Source of the DNA: Polyporus tsugae
Taxonomy: Eukaryota > Basidiomycota > Agaricomycetes > Polyporales > Polyporaceae
Length of the DNA stretch: 64,000 bases
Direction: 5' to 3'
Assembly: GCA_024305745.1 (NCBI GenBank)
Contig: JAHRBS010000002.1
Location: 992,001-1,056,000 of the forward strand
Part shown: in pieces, positions 22,801 through 33,948 of the stretch
Numbering within the stretch: position 1 is the stretch's first letter
How the letters are laid out: each line of letters begins with the position of its first letter
Notes under the pieces: generated by a model
Database searches by the model: none
Told to the model about the DNA's origin: nothing
The model's input: only the letters and a program-made list of their open reading frames with translations
Made by a program: the position numbers and the translations under genes

Positions 22801-23949
22801 GCGTTGCAAAAGTTTGCCAAGAAGAAGGCCCGGCGCGCCAGTGGTAACTCAACCCGAACATCGTTGCTGGATGGCGAAACACTAGAGATTCAGCTGCACG
22901 ACCGACGCTTTGGTATCGTAGACAAGCTGGGAGAGGGCGGTTTCGGCGCTGTCTTCGAGGCCGTTGATATGGACTTGGTTGGAAAGAACTCCGATGATGA
23001 GGACGATGAAGACGACGACGACGATGACGAGAAGAACAGGGTTGCGCTCAAGGTCGTCAAGCCACGGAACCTTTGGGAGTTCCACGTCCTCCGACGGATC
23101 CATGCCACGCTCCCTACCAATCTTCGCAGGTCCATCATCGCGCCGCAGGCACTGTACGCCTTCCGCGACGAGAGCTTCCTCGTGCTCGAGCTCCGCAGGC
23201 AGGGCACGCTCCTGGACATTGTAAACCGTGCCCCGTCCGCAGGAATCACGCAGCAAGGCGCATGCCTCGACGAGCTGCTCGTTATGTTCTTCTCGATCGA
23301 GCTCATGCGCCTTCTCGAGGGCATGCACCGCGCGGGCTTCATCCACGGCGACATGAAGATCGACAACTGCCTGCTCCGCCTCGAGGACGTCCCCGGGCCC
23401 GCGTCTGCCTGGGAGAGCGTGTACCAGCCGTCCGGTGAGGGCGGATGGGCGTACAAGGGCATCAAACTTATCGACTTCGGCCGCACCATTGACACGCGGC
23501 TCTTCCCCTCCGGGCAGCGCTTCGTCGCCGAGTGGACGACAGACGCGCGGGACTGCTTCGAGGTGCGCGAGGGCAGGCCGTGGACGTTCCAGACGGACTA
23601 CTTCGGCCTCGCGGGCATCATCTACTGTATGCTGTACGGCAAGTACATCGAGGCGTCGTCCGTCATCCCGTCCCCTGCTCCCAGCGAGGACGGCAAAGTG
23701 CACTACAAGCTGTCAACGCCGTTCAAGAGGTACTGGCAGGGCGACCTCTGGACAAAGCTGTTCGATGCCCTGCTGAACCCGACCTTGGTCCGCCCCGACG
23801 GCAAGCTCCCGGTCACGGATGAGCTCGCCACCCTGCGCCGGGAGATGGAGACATGGCTGCAGGCGAACTGCAACCGCGCCAGCAACAGCCTCAAGGGCCT
23901 CATGAAGAAGATTGGTTTGGCTATCCTTGGCGGCAAGGATGGACGATGA
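19852..23949 (+). CDS. BUB1: Spindle checkpoint kinase Bub1
   Basis: Four exons (19852-20219, 20673-21427, 21481-21545, 21604-23949) encode 1177 residues. Residues about 1-180 form the Mad3/BUB1 region I TPR fold (DPLAAYDAFVKWTVDNY, YLKLWLLYASHVEDP, YWEYAGALERRGR, ADAIYQKGIQRRARPLDPL). A long disordered middle has repeated FxPF-DENA-type blocks. The C-terminal kinase (about 830-1130) keeps the glycine loop GEGGFGAVFE, VALKVVKP lysine, catalytic HGDMKIDN and IDFGRT, so it should be active, as in Bub1 rather than Mad3. Bub1 recruits checkpoint proteins to kinetochores and phosphorylates histone H2A. Odd points: a 453-nt first intron, and an acidic Asp/Glu run between glycine loop and lysine. 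Confidence 0.93.
20220..20672 (+). other. Unusually long BUB1 intron (453 nt)
   Basis: Donor GTGAGT at 20220 and acceptor TTTTCTGTAG ending at 20672 join ERRGR to RPEADAIYQKG in frame. Other introns in this gene are 50-60 nt. The insert is locally more AT-rich and has no convincing open frame or terminal inverted repeat. Confidence 0.75.
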
Positions 23950-24855
23950 AGCTGTGAAGCCCGGCTCCCCAGCTGTGAAGCCTTGTGTTTTCCTCACATT
24001 TGTTTACTTAGAGACTCATCCGCCCGCCCGACCCCCTACTTCGCTGGCGAACCCCATGATCCTCATATTCGCAATCATACTTACCACAACCACCCTAGCA
24101 TTGTGTCTATGTCTCCATATATGCACCCAGCGACTGTATCCTCCCAGGTTATATTATCTTGTACGACTTGATTGCACTCCTTTCCTGTTCCTGATCCAAT
24201 ACCAGCCCGGTCCATTGCATTCCATTAAGTCCTGTTCGTCCGTGACGTGTGACAACAACCGACGACGGTCCACAACGCAATTTATCCACAATCCACCCGC
24301 GGTAAAAAGGAGCGCCATGATTTTGCGAAACAATGCATCACAACAATTTGCTACTGACAACACAGGACAAACCAAAACAACACTGGCAGCGTGGAGGGGG
24401 CGGGGGAAGGCGAAAGGGAGGGAAGGGAATCGAGCGGCGATGACGACGTATGGACAGACGAGAGGGACGACGACGACGGCGGGCGGCCATGGGTCACGGT
24501 GATGGCGGCGACATGCAGGCGCAGTGCACGCGTAGGACGAGCCCCGCTCACACCGAGGAGCTCGCGCTCGACAGCGAGCGGTCTTCCTCGACTCAAGAGC
24601 GTAGAGCAGGCCGTGCGCGCGACGCCCGCACGCGTCACAGCAGTGGCGATGAGGGACTACATATGACGTGCGGAAGGGGCATGCGTGGAGGGTGAGGGTG
24701 AGGGTGGGGGTGAGGAGGATGAGAGGCGAAGATGATGTGCAGGCGCGAGTGAGGTCAGAGACAGACAATGAGATGCATTGCGACAGAAGGGCGGCGAGAG
24801 TCAAGACGACGACAACGTCGACGCGACTCCGCGCGTGACACCCGCAACCAGCGGC
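23950..24855. other. Convergent intergenic region, no gene supported
   Basis: About 900 bp between the convergent BUB1 and PBP1 stops. The proximal half is AT-richer; the 24370-24720 part is purine-biased on the plus strand (GGGGAAGG and GGGTGAGGG-type runs). Open frames here have skewed composition and no recognisable sequence. It is probably 3' UTR of both genes. Confidence 0.55.
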
Positions 24856-27800
24856 CTATGCGTGGCCCACGCCACCCATGGGGATAGGTGGCGGTTGCCC
24901 GTTGGGGTCGTACGGATGAGGGACCGAACCAGGCGGGGGCATCATCATCGGGTAGGGGACGGCGTGTTGCACTGCAGCGAAATGAGGGTCAGTCATCATA
25001 TGCTGTCCTGCTGGCACCAAGTGATAGTGAACTGGCGTACGTTGAGGGCTTTGGTGGTGGTAGTAGGGGTGTGCGTGCGAGGGGATCGGGGTCGGCGGCA
25101 TCGAGGGACGGGGACCAGCGCCATTTGGTGGCGGGGGGTACGCGCCAGGTGGGGGAGGTGGGGGCATGCCGTACGCTTGGGGAGCTATAGCATTGCAAAG
25201 TCAGTTTCAATCACCAACACAAATTTAAATGAAACTGAGAACGTACGAGGCATCTGTCCCATGGGTGTCGACGGGTACATGGCTAGAGCGAAGTCAACGT
25301 CAGTCAGGATATATTAACACACCATGTCGCGACTACTCACCATTCGGCGGGGGCATAGGGTAAGGCATAGGCTGCATATACGGTCCAGGCATGTATCCGG
25401 GGGGTGGAGGGGCCATTCCAGACATCATGGGCTGCATCATCTGCTCCGGAAAACTCAGCCCTGGTAATGCAACCACCCAGTCTGTCAGAATGAACGCACC
25501 TGTCCGGGGTAGTATGACGGGTACGCATACACGTACCCACCACGCGCCGCTTGCGCAGCGGGGTCCTCGTCATACGTCGCCGGAGGCATGGGGGGTGGTG
25601 GGCCAGGAGGCGCCATGGGCGGCGAGGGCTGCTGAGGCTGGACTTGGATAGGAGGGAACATCTGCATGTACCGCTTGCCGTTGAACGGCCACGTCGGCGC
25701 TATATAAGCAAGAAGCAAGAGCGACACGCGTCATCGTCAGCTGTCCGTCTTTACGTATTCGACGCGCTGCGGTAGTCATGCAGGCACGGAAGATGGACGC
25801 GAAGGACTGCAGCACGCACCAACTTGAGCAGACTCGATGACCTTGTGATGCTTGAACGGGTTGAAGTCGTCCTTGACGTGGACGGGGGGCGTCTTCTTGA
25901 TCACACGCGTGCCAAAGAAGGGGTTCGGAGGACCCTGAGGCGAGGCGTTCTCTGACTGCGCCTGTTTGCCGTTCGACGAAGTAGAAGATGTCGCACCGTT
26001 GGCATTCGGACTCGAAGAACCACCCTACACAACGTGCCGTAAGCGAACATTCCAAAGCAAAGAAGGTGGACCCAATAGTAACACTCACGGGAGAGAAGGC
26101 AGACGCCTTGACGTTCGGCCTGAACGAAGACGCGTTGACATTCAGCCTGTTCTGTGCAGTGGGGGACAGCGGACTTCCGGCGGGCTTCGCAGCGCCGTTC
26201 GTCGAGGGCGTGACAGGCTGCAGCTGTGCGGGAGCGGGTGTCGCTGCCGCTGAGGTGCGCTTGCCCTTGAAGGGTGGAATCGACTGAATGAACATGCTGA
26301 TCTTCTTGGGAGCGTCGCCCGGCTTGCTCGGAGCCGTCGAAGTCTTCGACATCGAACTTCCCGACGAAGAGGCACCAGGAGGCTTCGCGACCGGGGCCGC
26401 ACGGCTAGTATCCGCACCAGCTTTGCCTTGGGTAGGAATGGGGCGCACACCAGGAGCAGCAGCGATGGTAGTGGAAACCCCAATTGAGCGGGCCTTGGTG
26501 TCCTCCGCGTCGCGCGTCGACTTCTCCTTGATCGCACGCTGTTTATCCTCATCCTTGGCAAGAATCGGAACGAGGTCTTCAGGGATAGGCTTATTAAGCT
26601 TGAACGACTTGGAGAAGCTGACGAGGTCCGACAGACGCTTGTCCATCTCGCTCCTCATCAGGGCCTGCTTCTTCTTCAGAAGCCGGTCTTTCTCTGTCGA
26701 CACGAAGTTCCGGAAGGCCGGAACCGCGTCGGCGGGCTGCTTTGCAGCAGCGGCCCCACTGGGAGCAGGCGAAGGGACCTTGCTCGCCGTGGGAGTTGAC
26801 GCAGTGGTCGTGCTTGTGGAGACGGCAGAGCCATCGGGTGCGTTGACAGCAACCTTTGGAAGCTCGGACTTCGCGGGAGGGGTAGTAGGATTTCCAGTAG
26901 TTTTACGTGCACCCGGAGGGACATACGCGTTCGCACCACGGACGACGGCACCATACCTACAAAAAGTTTAGCACAGCCACGTATGAGATACCTAGTTACG
27001 CACTTGTCCTCCTCGTTCGCGGTAGACCCATCGCTGGTCAGGTTCATGACACGCTCCTCAGCGACATGGGCGTTGTTGACGGTGGACTAAGATTGCATAA
27101 CAGAAGTTAGGCAAAATTCGCACCAGAAGAGAGTTCCAATCATCACGAGTCAGTCGACGGCCATCCTCATCAGGAACAATGCACGCAAGACTCACGCTCA
27201 TGATCTCGTTCGCCAACTGCTGAGCCCTCTTCTCCTTCTCCTTGAAGTCCGGAGCGTTCCTGTCCAACTTTGTGGTGTAGAGATCCTCGTCGAAGCCCGC
27301 CTTCACGCCGAACAACTTCTCGTTCACCGCGAACTGATCCCACGACCCGCCCGATGCACCGGGACCAAATGTCAGCTCGTCGACATTGCGCGAATTCGTC
27401 GGTCCAGAAGCAGGAGCGGGAGCCCCATTAGCATCAGCTGACTCGGGCTGCCAGGCCTGCAGCTCTCGCTCGCGACGGGCGCCAGTCTTGGAGATATCGG
27501 TGTCCGTCTTGAAGGCTGTACCAATGTGAATTTGATCGTATTCCAACGCCGCAGATCACCGTCACCAACCGCCCGGCCGAATTTGCGATGCAAACGACGG
27601 TACAAGTAATCAAGAACGAAGAAGTAGGAAGCACAGCCGTCAGCTTCGCGCAAAAGCCGACGCGCAGAGGGGAAGGAATACGCACAGTCAGCACCGTTGG
27701 GAATCTTCGCGTCGGCCGGACCAGACGTCCACTCCTGGATGTTGGTCGCAGCAATGAATTGTGTCTCCCGAAGGGGTGCGCCGGGGTTGTTGACCTCCTT

Positions 27801-28360
27801 GACGTCCTTGAGAGTAACACCGGTCGTGTCGCCCTCGGGGCTGGTGGAGGTAACAACACCCTCGAAGCGCGAATTGTTCTTGGTCGTGATCGTCACGGTG
27901 GTTCCCTGCAAGGATGAACAGCGCAAGCCAAAGTCAGTCGATACATCTCAAATCAGCCGGACCCAATCACGGCCTTTGCGACCGCAACAAGTGTGCAATT
28001 GATTGTAGGACGAGGAAGATCTGACGTACAGTCAGACCCGAGATTTGGGCAAGAACGCGAGTGTGCTCAGCGGACGGGGCGGGGGGACGAGCACCATTCG
28101 CGAGGGGCGGAAAGGCGCCGGAGGGTACCTGCTGGTTGCCGTTGGGAAGGCGTGCGTTGGCGGGAGTGGGCGAGGGAGAATAGGTGGGGGAAGCCCGCGC
28201 GCCGGTCCAGGCATTAGTCCTGCTGTGGTATGGAGCATCGTCGCAGATTAGATTCTGGGAGGAGAGGGAGAAAAACGCATAGGCGAAAGGAGAAGAAGAC
28301 GGACCGGGCAGGCTCGGGGCCCTTCCTGGGCGGCTTGGACTGTCTCGCAGCGGTGGCCAT
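24856..28360 (-). CDS. PBP1: Ataxin-2/Pbp1 family RNA-binding protein
   Basis: A multi-exon gene from MATAARQSKPPRKGPEPAR (ATG at 28358-28360). The ataxin-type LSm domain reads GTTVTITTKNNSRFEGVV, GVTLKDVKEV and ETQFIAATNIQEW. An LsmAD domain follows (SFKTDTDISKTG, the ELTFGPGASGGSWDQFAVNE block, LFGVKAGFDEDLYTTKLDR). A PAM2-like motif (RLNVNASSFRPN, with a second KASAFSP) near 26120-26160 should bind the MLLE domain of poly(A)-binding protein. The C-terminal third is Pro/Met/Tyr-rich, ending PPPIPMGGVGHA. In yeast Pbp1 regulates polyadenylation, stress granules and TORC1. Joins checked include ISGLT-GTTVT and GAD-SFKTD. The low-complexity exons at 24856-25700 are split by several small introns whose exact limits are less sure. 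Confidence 0.9.
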
Positions 28361-30254
28361 ATGCAAGACTGTGGTAGAAAAGTAGAAGTGAAGGAAAGAA
28401 GAGAAAGCAGAGAAGCAGAAAGGTGCAAGTGCGGAAAGAGAAACGGAGGGAGAGTGCTGAGCGATAACACTGGAAGAAAGCTCGAGGATGAGTGAAACGG
28501 GGAGAAGAGACTAGTCGGGCTGCTGTGGTGCAGGCGGGATTGTCTGCGGCGTGCTCAGCGGAGCGTTGTCGTCGATCGGGAACGGGGACGAGAGGGAGGG
28601 CGTGGGCGGAGAGAGGGGAGCACAGGCAAAGTCGAGGAAAGAGTCGACGCTCAACCCAATTCTAACACCCATCCCACCCCAGGACCCCGGAACTCCCCCA
28701 TCTCTGAATCCTCCGCCACGCCTAGTACCCACCTCCGTCTCCCCATCCCTCCGTGGCAATCCAAGCTCCCCATCTAGCACGTCTACGAGCATGTTTCATC
28801 GTGCTCCTCATGTTCCCGCTCGTCTGCGCAAGGGTCAGTGTGCGCGGGGTGGTCCGTGCCCCGGTGCCATCTCATACGGGAGGGCAGCTTCCGGGGTCCC
28901 TGCGCGTGTTGCCATTCGAGACTTTGCCTGTTCTTCTCGTCTTCCAACTCGTCGCAAGGCTCTCCCCGGATCGCAACTGTCCCCTCAGCCCGCGGCCCCC
29001 TCGCAGTTGTCGTCCGTACATCGACCAGCGCCGTCGCCGCGCGCTCCTTTCCTCGAGGGCGTGTACAGATAGTCTTGTGCCGTTGTGCGCGCGCCTGGAG
29101 AACGACCTCATGGCGCCTCGCAACGTTACCCCAGCAGGCTCGCGGTCGACTTCTAGTCCGCGCCTCCGAGCTCAAATCGCTCAGAATGGCACTGCGAGGG
29201 TAGCACGTTTGCCTCGTTGGAACGATACCTCTGCGCTTTGTGCGCGGCATAACCAGTCGTGACATGTCAAACACTGCACTACACCCGTGCCAGTGGTTTG
29301 GAGCGAGGCTCGAGCACCGCTTCGAGGTCGAGGACGATGTGCGCGACGCCGATGCAGCCGTCCCGCTGACTCAAATTTCGAACAACAATAACCTTACCGG
29401 GAGAAGCCGTGCACGCCAGTCCCGCTTGTGCGTCCGCAAGTCTCACAGACATTCTCACTCTATTCACTCGAGCATCCGCCGGCTCCGCGCACACCTCCCG
29501 GACTGTTAATGATCAGAGTCCGACCAGCTCGGACTAGCGAATGGTCATAGCCTCAATTGCTCAGCCATCTCAGCTCGGACGTATCGCCATTGTATCGCCA
29601 CACGACGAACAGGGAACAAGTGCGTCGAGCGGGTTGAGTGCGGGGGAGGATCGCCGGAAGAGTGTGTCTGTGTCTCAACGCTCCGCAGAACGTTCGCCGA
29701 GGGCCGTGGCCTGACCAACGTGATGATGATAAGTACGTGCCTGCCGTCCACCCAACTTTAGGCTTTGTGCCTCATGCGGATACAGTTAACGTTTGGTCCG
29801 CAGATGTCCATCCGTTTCGAGCTCGGATGGTCGCAGTTCATGGCATGACGGCGTGAGCGGCTCGCCGCCTTGCCCTGGCAACCCGCGACCGAGTCGGCGG
29901 CAGTTTGTCGAGAAGCCTGTGCGTGTTTGGTCAGAAGCACTAACCATCTTCCATTCCTTCACCATTCATCCTGCTGTTGGACTTTCGAGGTCTAGGAGAG
30001 TGGCCGAGATGTTCATATCGAATGCCTCGTCCCATTGTGCTTGCCATAGATTTTGAACCAGGAGACCTGTAGATTGAATGTGTTTCTGCATTGGACAATG
30101 AAGCCACGCATTAAAGTCCCGAAACATACGCTGTAGTAGTCTACCGCACCACACAACATCGACGACCACTTGGGATCCAGTCGCATGCCTCGAAACCGTT
30201 TACTTTGCCCGTCCAGTCTCCAGCCTCCTCGTCTGATAGCCTGCCTCAACCCGA
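28361..30254. other. 1.9-kb region without a supported gene
   Basis: It lies upstream of PBP1 and downstream of the next minus-strand gene. Several open frames exist on both strands. The best is 28753-29262 (+, 169 codons) with a hydrophobic start (CFIVLLMFPLVCA), but the rest is Arg/Pro-rich with no clear splice support or family. A minus-strand frame near 29966-30169 has fairly natural composition but is only 67 codons. I cannot decide whether any is a gene. Confidence 0.4.
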
Positions 30255-33062
30255 TCACCCAGACTCAGACCCCGGCCCCTTCTCCTTCTCCAACTCCCGC
30301 CCCAGCCCAACAAGCACGCCCTGCTCGAGCGTCGTCTCCCAGAGCGCCACTTTCGCCCGCTCGACCTCCGCCACCAGTGCCGCCCGCATCGCCCGTGCCT
30401 TTTCCACGACCGCCCTCCGGTCCTGCTTCCCGAGCCCGAGCGACGACGGCCCGACCCCCACCCCGTTCCCGGTGCCCGGGATCGCCTTCACCTTGCCCTT
30501 CGCGCGCGCGGACAGGTTGGCGAGGGCAGGAGCAGGACCTCGTCCAGACAGGAACAGCGGCTCCTGTACCACTGGGGGCGGAGGAGCTGGCAGATATGAC
30601 GGAGGCTGCTGTGGCGGCGTGCAGGAGTACGAGGACGTCGTCGAAGGCGGTGTGGGACCAGACAAAAGCCCCAAAGTCAAAGCCGCGTCCAGAGAGGGAC
30701 GGGCAGCATCGCCGGGGAGGCGCGAATCGGCTCCCGCACCGGTCGCTGGTCGAGCGATCTCGCTCGCCATAGACTCCGGCACCGAGCTAGGATGAGGCGC
30801 ACCCTGATCCTGCTCAGCTACTAGCACCCTATCAGTCCCCGTGACATGTCCCTCCGGCGGAGAGGGCGACGCACTCGAGGCGACAGTGGTCGGCGGCGCA
30901 GCCTCCGGGACAGAAACAGCCAGGGTGTGATCATCTCCCCAGTTAGCCATAACAGCGTCGACGTCCATCCCCGCCCACTCGTCCAGCAGCTTCGCGCCAT
31001 CTACATCTCCGAGATCAGCGAACGCCCAGTCCCACGACGGCGTAGCAGGCCCAGCGTCCCCGGGATCGGTGAGCGATGTCGCAGTAACAGAAGGTGAGCC
31101 GACCAACGACGGCGTGTGCACAGGGGCCTGACGACTGGTCGCAGTAGAGATAGGGGACGGGGCGGTTGAGGATGACTCGGTCGCGTTCGTGCCAGGATTG
31201 GGGTGCGAGGTGGATACCTCTGGCTGATACGCCGTCCCCATCAATGCGCTCGCTGCCAGGTCCAACAACGCGGGATCGATCATGGTGTCTGGGATCTGCG
31301 AGGAAGCGTTCCCGTCCTGCATGGTTAGCGAGGAAGAGCCACTGTACGCGGTGCTGACAGGTGTGGACGTGGCAGGCGTACGCGAGCCGGCGGCGCCGCT
31401 TCCGCTTACATCGTTCGGATCGCCAGGTGGAAACGCGGTAAGGATCTCCAGCCAGTTATCGAACAAGGCCTGCGTGCACTGCTCAGACAGCAGCGACGAC
31501 GAATCGACATCCATCCCAAGATCAGATGTCGAGCTACTCGTGCTGTCTGAGGATGGCAATGGTTGCTGTTGCTGTTGGGCTGCTAGGAGAGAATCGACAA
31601 GTTGATCGAATGCGATGGAGGATAACTCAGGCACAGCGGCACAGGCATTCGCGCTGGTTTGGGTCGCGGTTTGTGCAGCTGGTTGGGCGGGCTCCGAAGA
31701 GAAAGTAGACGGTGCGCTTTCTGAAGCTGTGGTCGCTATGCTAACGGCAATGGATGGTCGCAACCCGATATTCTGGGCTATGAAGGCCTGTGGATGCACT
31801 TGCGACGCATGATACTGCGCGTTTGGCCTCTCCAGCCCGTAGGAGAATGTCGCAGGACGATAGTACTTCGTCGTTCCAGATTGCCCATACCAGTTTCCTG
31901 ACCCTCCCCGTCCGGATCCTTGGAGGAACATACGCTGTTGCGCCTGCTGTTGATACCATGCTTTCGTTGCCGCTTTTTGCGCTGCTCCTTGGACGAGCTG
32001 CACGAGGTCCGCAAGGAGTCGCTTGCTTCGCTCTCGTTCCCAATTCGTCCGATAGTTATCGGGACCATGGCCGTCCTGGAAGGGGTAGGGTACGTCCCAG
32101 TCGCCAGCCCCGGCAGGCACCGAGTTCAGTTTGCGACGCTTGAGAGGAGGGATAGAGAAACTAGGAGACTGGCGACTATCAGGAGTCTGAGGGCTTTGGC
32201 TGCGAGTCTGGGTCCATGATCGGAAAGCGGAAGAAGGGGCGTGTGTTTGAAAACCGGGGGTCGGCACGTGAGGGTACGGATAGGGAGGAAAACAGGATGA
32301 CATCGACGCGAGGGAAGGAGCGCTGGGGACAAGAAGACGGAGGAGGGAGACGACGACGGGAAAGATGTTTTTCTGCTGGAGAAGCGTACCCAGGATTTGT
32401 TCACTAGTGGGTCGGGGCAGCTGGGAGGGATTTGAGGGACCTGGACGAGTGGGGCGCTTGCCGATTGACGGCTGGTGGGGCAGCATTGGTTCGTCTTCAA
32501 CAACAATCGGGTTCTCAACTGTTGTGCCCCGCGTCTGGTGCGTTTTTGCAAGGTTCGCGGGGTTGATTCCCCCTACCATGCCTGCAACGCCAAGTAACGC
32601 TTGCTGATTCCTCAAGAAGTTCGGGGGAGGGGGCTCGTTGGGGGATGGGAGGGGAATGGGTGGCGGTGTAGGACGGGGTGTACCCAAGTTTTCTCTTTCC
32701 TTCCTCTTCCTTGATTTCCTTGTGGTTCCTTCGGGACGCAGTATGCGCGCAGGACCCGAACTATTCCTTTGGGAGGATACTCCGGAGTGCAAGGGGAGCC
32801 TCGGCGGTGGGGGAAGGTGGGATACGAGTTGATGAGAGGGAGCGGTCGCGCTCACACTCAACGATGAGGACGCTGGTGGAGTGACTGGCAGTTCAGCGAC
32901 AAGGTGGGAACCAGGAAGTGCAAGAGTCCCCACGTTTTGTGCTGTGCCGCTAGGAAAGGCTAGCGGTGATGGTGACCTACCTCTCGACGGCGATGGTGGA
33001 GGTGAACCGAAGAGGGAGCCGTCATCGTCGTGCTCGTTGTTTGAAGGAGGGGTATCGGGCAT
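30255..33062 (-). CDS. 935-residue low-complexity, probably nuclear protein
   Basis: A single open frame of 935 codons without introns. Not recognised as a named family. The N-terminus (MPDTPPSNNEHDDDGSLFGS, then PPPSPSRGRSPSP) is acidic then Ser/Pro-rich. Basic clusters TTRKSRKRKERE and LKRRKLNS look like nuclear localisation signals. NPIVVEDEP resembles a SUMO-interaction motif. Two stretches look more ordered: TSEQILGTLLQQKNIFPVV and WERERSKRLLADLVQLVQ with AAQKAATKAWYQQ. Most of residues 400-850 is Ser/Thr/Ala/Pro-rich with a short Gln run. The C-terminus (QDRRAVVEKARAMRAALVAE) is a predicted helix. Such proteins are often transcriptional regulators, but that is only a guess. Its uninterrupted length and natural start support a real gene. 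Confidence 0.7.
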   Translation of the reverse strand: MPDTPPSNNEHDDDGSLFGSPPPSPSRGRSPSPLAFPSGTAQNVGTLALPGSHLVAELPVTPPASSSLSVSATAPSHQLVSHLPPPPRLPLHSGVSSQRNSSGPARILRPEGTTRKSRKRKERENLGTPRPTPPPIPLPSPNEPPPPNFLRNQQALLGVAGMVGGINPANLAKTHQTRGTTVENPIVVEDEPMLPHQPSIGKRPTRPGPSNPSQLPRPTSEQILGTLLQQKNIFPVVVSLLRLLVPSAPSLASMSSCFPPYPYPHVPTPGFQTHAPSSAFRSWTQTRSQSPQTPDSRQSPSFSIPPLKRRKLNSVPAGAGDWDVPYPFQDGHGPDNYRTNWERERSKRLLADLVQLVQGAAQKAATKAWYQQQAQQRMFLQGSGRGGSGNWYGQSGTTKYYRPATFSYGLERPNAQYHASQVHPQAFIAQNIGLRPSIAVSIATTASESAPSTFSSEPAQPAAQTATQTSANACAAVPELSSIAFDQLVDSLLAAQQQQQPLPSSDSTSSSTSDLGMDVDSSSLLSEQCTQALFDNWLEILTAFPPGDPNDVSGSGAAGSRTPATSTPVSTAYSGSSSLTMQDGNASSQIPDTMIDPALLDLAASALMGTAYQPEVSTSHPNPGTNATESSSTAPSPISTATSRQAPVHTPSLVGSPSVTATSLTDPGDAGPATPSWDWAFADLGDVDGAKLLDEWAGMDVDAVMANWGDDHTLAVSVPEAAPPTTVASSASPSPPEGHVTGTDRVLVAEQDQGAPHPSSVPESMASEIARPATGAGADSRLPGDAARPSLDAALTLGLLSGPTPPSTTSSYSCTPPQQPPSYLPAPPPPVVQEPLFLSGRGPAPALANLSARAKGKVKAIPGTGNGVGVGPSSLGLGKQDRRAVVEKARAMRAALVAEVERAKVALWETTLEQGVLVGLGRELEKEKGPGSESG

Positions 33063-33948
33063 AGCACTGGCCGCAGGTTGGTAGGGGGGTTAGAGGGGTA
33101 AAGGTCGAGATGGGAATGGTTTGCAGTACCTCGTCCGAGTGCTATCGATCGTTGAGAGCCGCGAGGATGAGGCGGGGACAGGTCCAGTTTGTGGATACTG
33201 CTCAAAATTACTGGATCAGTAAATAGCCGGTTAGGAGTTTTCCATGTAACGCTACCTTGAGGAACCTTTACAGGCCAGAGGGAATGCGGGGAGAGACAAG
33301 CTTGAAGTGGTGGGAGAGCCGAGGGAGAGCAAAACTTGATTCCGCCGGCGACAACAGGGCGGCACTGGACATGTTCAGGAACCGATAGACTCCGACACTA
33401 GAAGATAAAACTACGCCGCGAGGGATCGGGTGCGAATTGAAGGAGCGCAAGACTCCGCCATATGCCGCATGACGTTGGAAAGCCGTCAACCTGCTCGATG
33501 ATAGGGAAGCCCATGGCCACCCCTTGAGAATGACCTACCTCATCTTGACTGTCTTCAGGTTCAACCGTCTAGTCTAAAGTGTCGACGACCTGCCTGCGAA
33601 TATATGCGTCGGTTCAAGGTTTCTCTCGGCGTGTGATTGCCTTTTGTGAGCCTCCGGGGTTTCCAAAAGCGCGAGCTTGAGGTTCAAGTGTTGCGGTACG
33701 TTTCGTGACCTCTTTCGGGCTTCATTACACCCTCCCAATGCCCAGCCCTCCCCGCTGAAGTCGTATCCCATCGCCACTTGGGAGGGGGTCCAATCGACGT
33801 TCGTCATTGGTGCGTGATCGTTACTCCGGACCGTTATCAGGTGCATTACAGAGGTGCGTCATGGCATCTGCCTCGACTCATCCTTCGACTGAATTCCAAT
33901 TTCCAAGAACTCGCAACTCTTCTATCCTTTCTCGTCCACGGCGGATCC
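33063..33948. other. Divergent intergenic region, no gene supported
   Basis: About 890 bp between divergent starts of the low-complexity protein and the RhoGEF. Only short unconnected frames are present; presumed to hold both promoters. Confidence 0.55.

Noticed and set aside
22882..23703. 273-codon open frame antisense to the Bub1 kinase
   Set aside because: It is a shadow of the GC-rich kinase exon; the translation has no family features while the sense strand has all kinase motifs.
24154..24804. 216-codon Cys/Arg-rich frame downstream of PBP1
   Set aside because: Position and skewed composition fit 3' UTR; no domain or splice signal.
28753..29262. 169-codon plus-strand frame with hydrophobic start, a possible secreted protein
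   Set aside because: Arg/Pro-rich remainder, no splice support and no recognisable family; overlapping frames on the other strand are just as open.
32535..32570. GGTTCGCGGGGTTGATTCCCC, tRNA-like
   Set aside because: It lies inside the 935-codon reading frame and no cloverleaf can be drawn.
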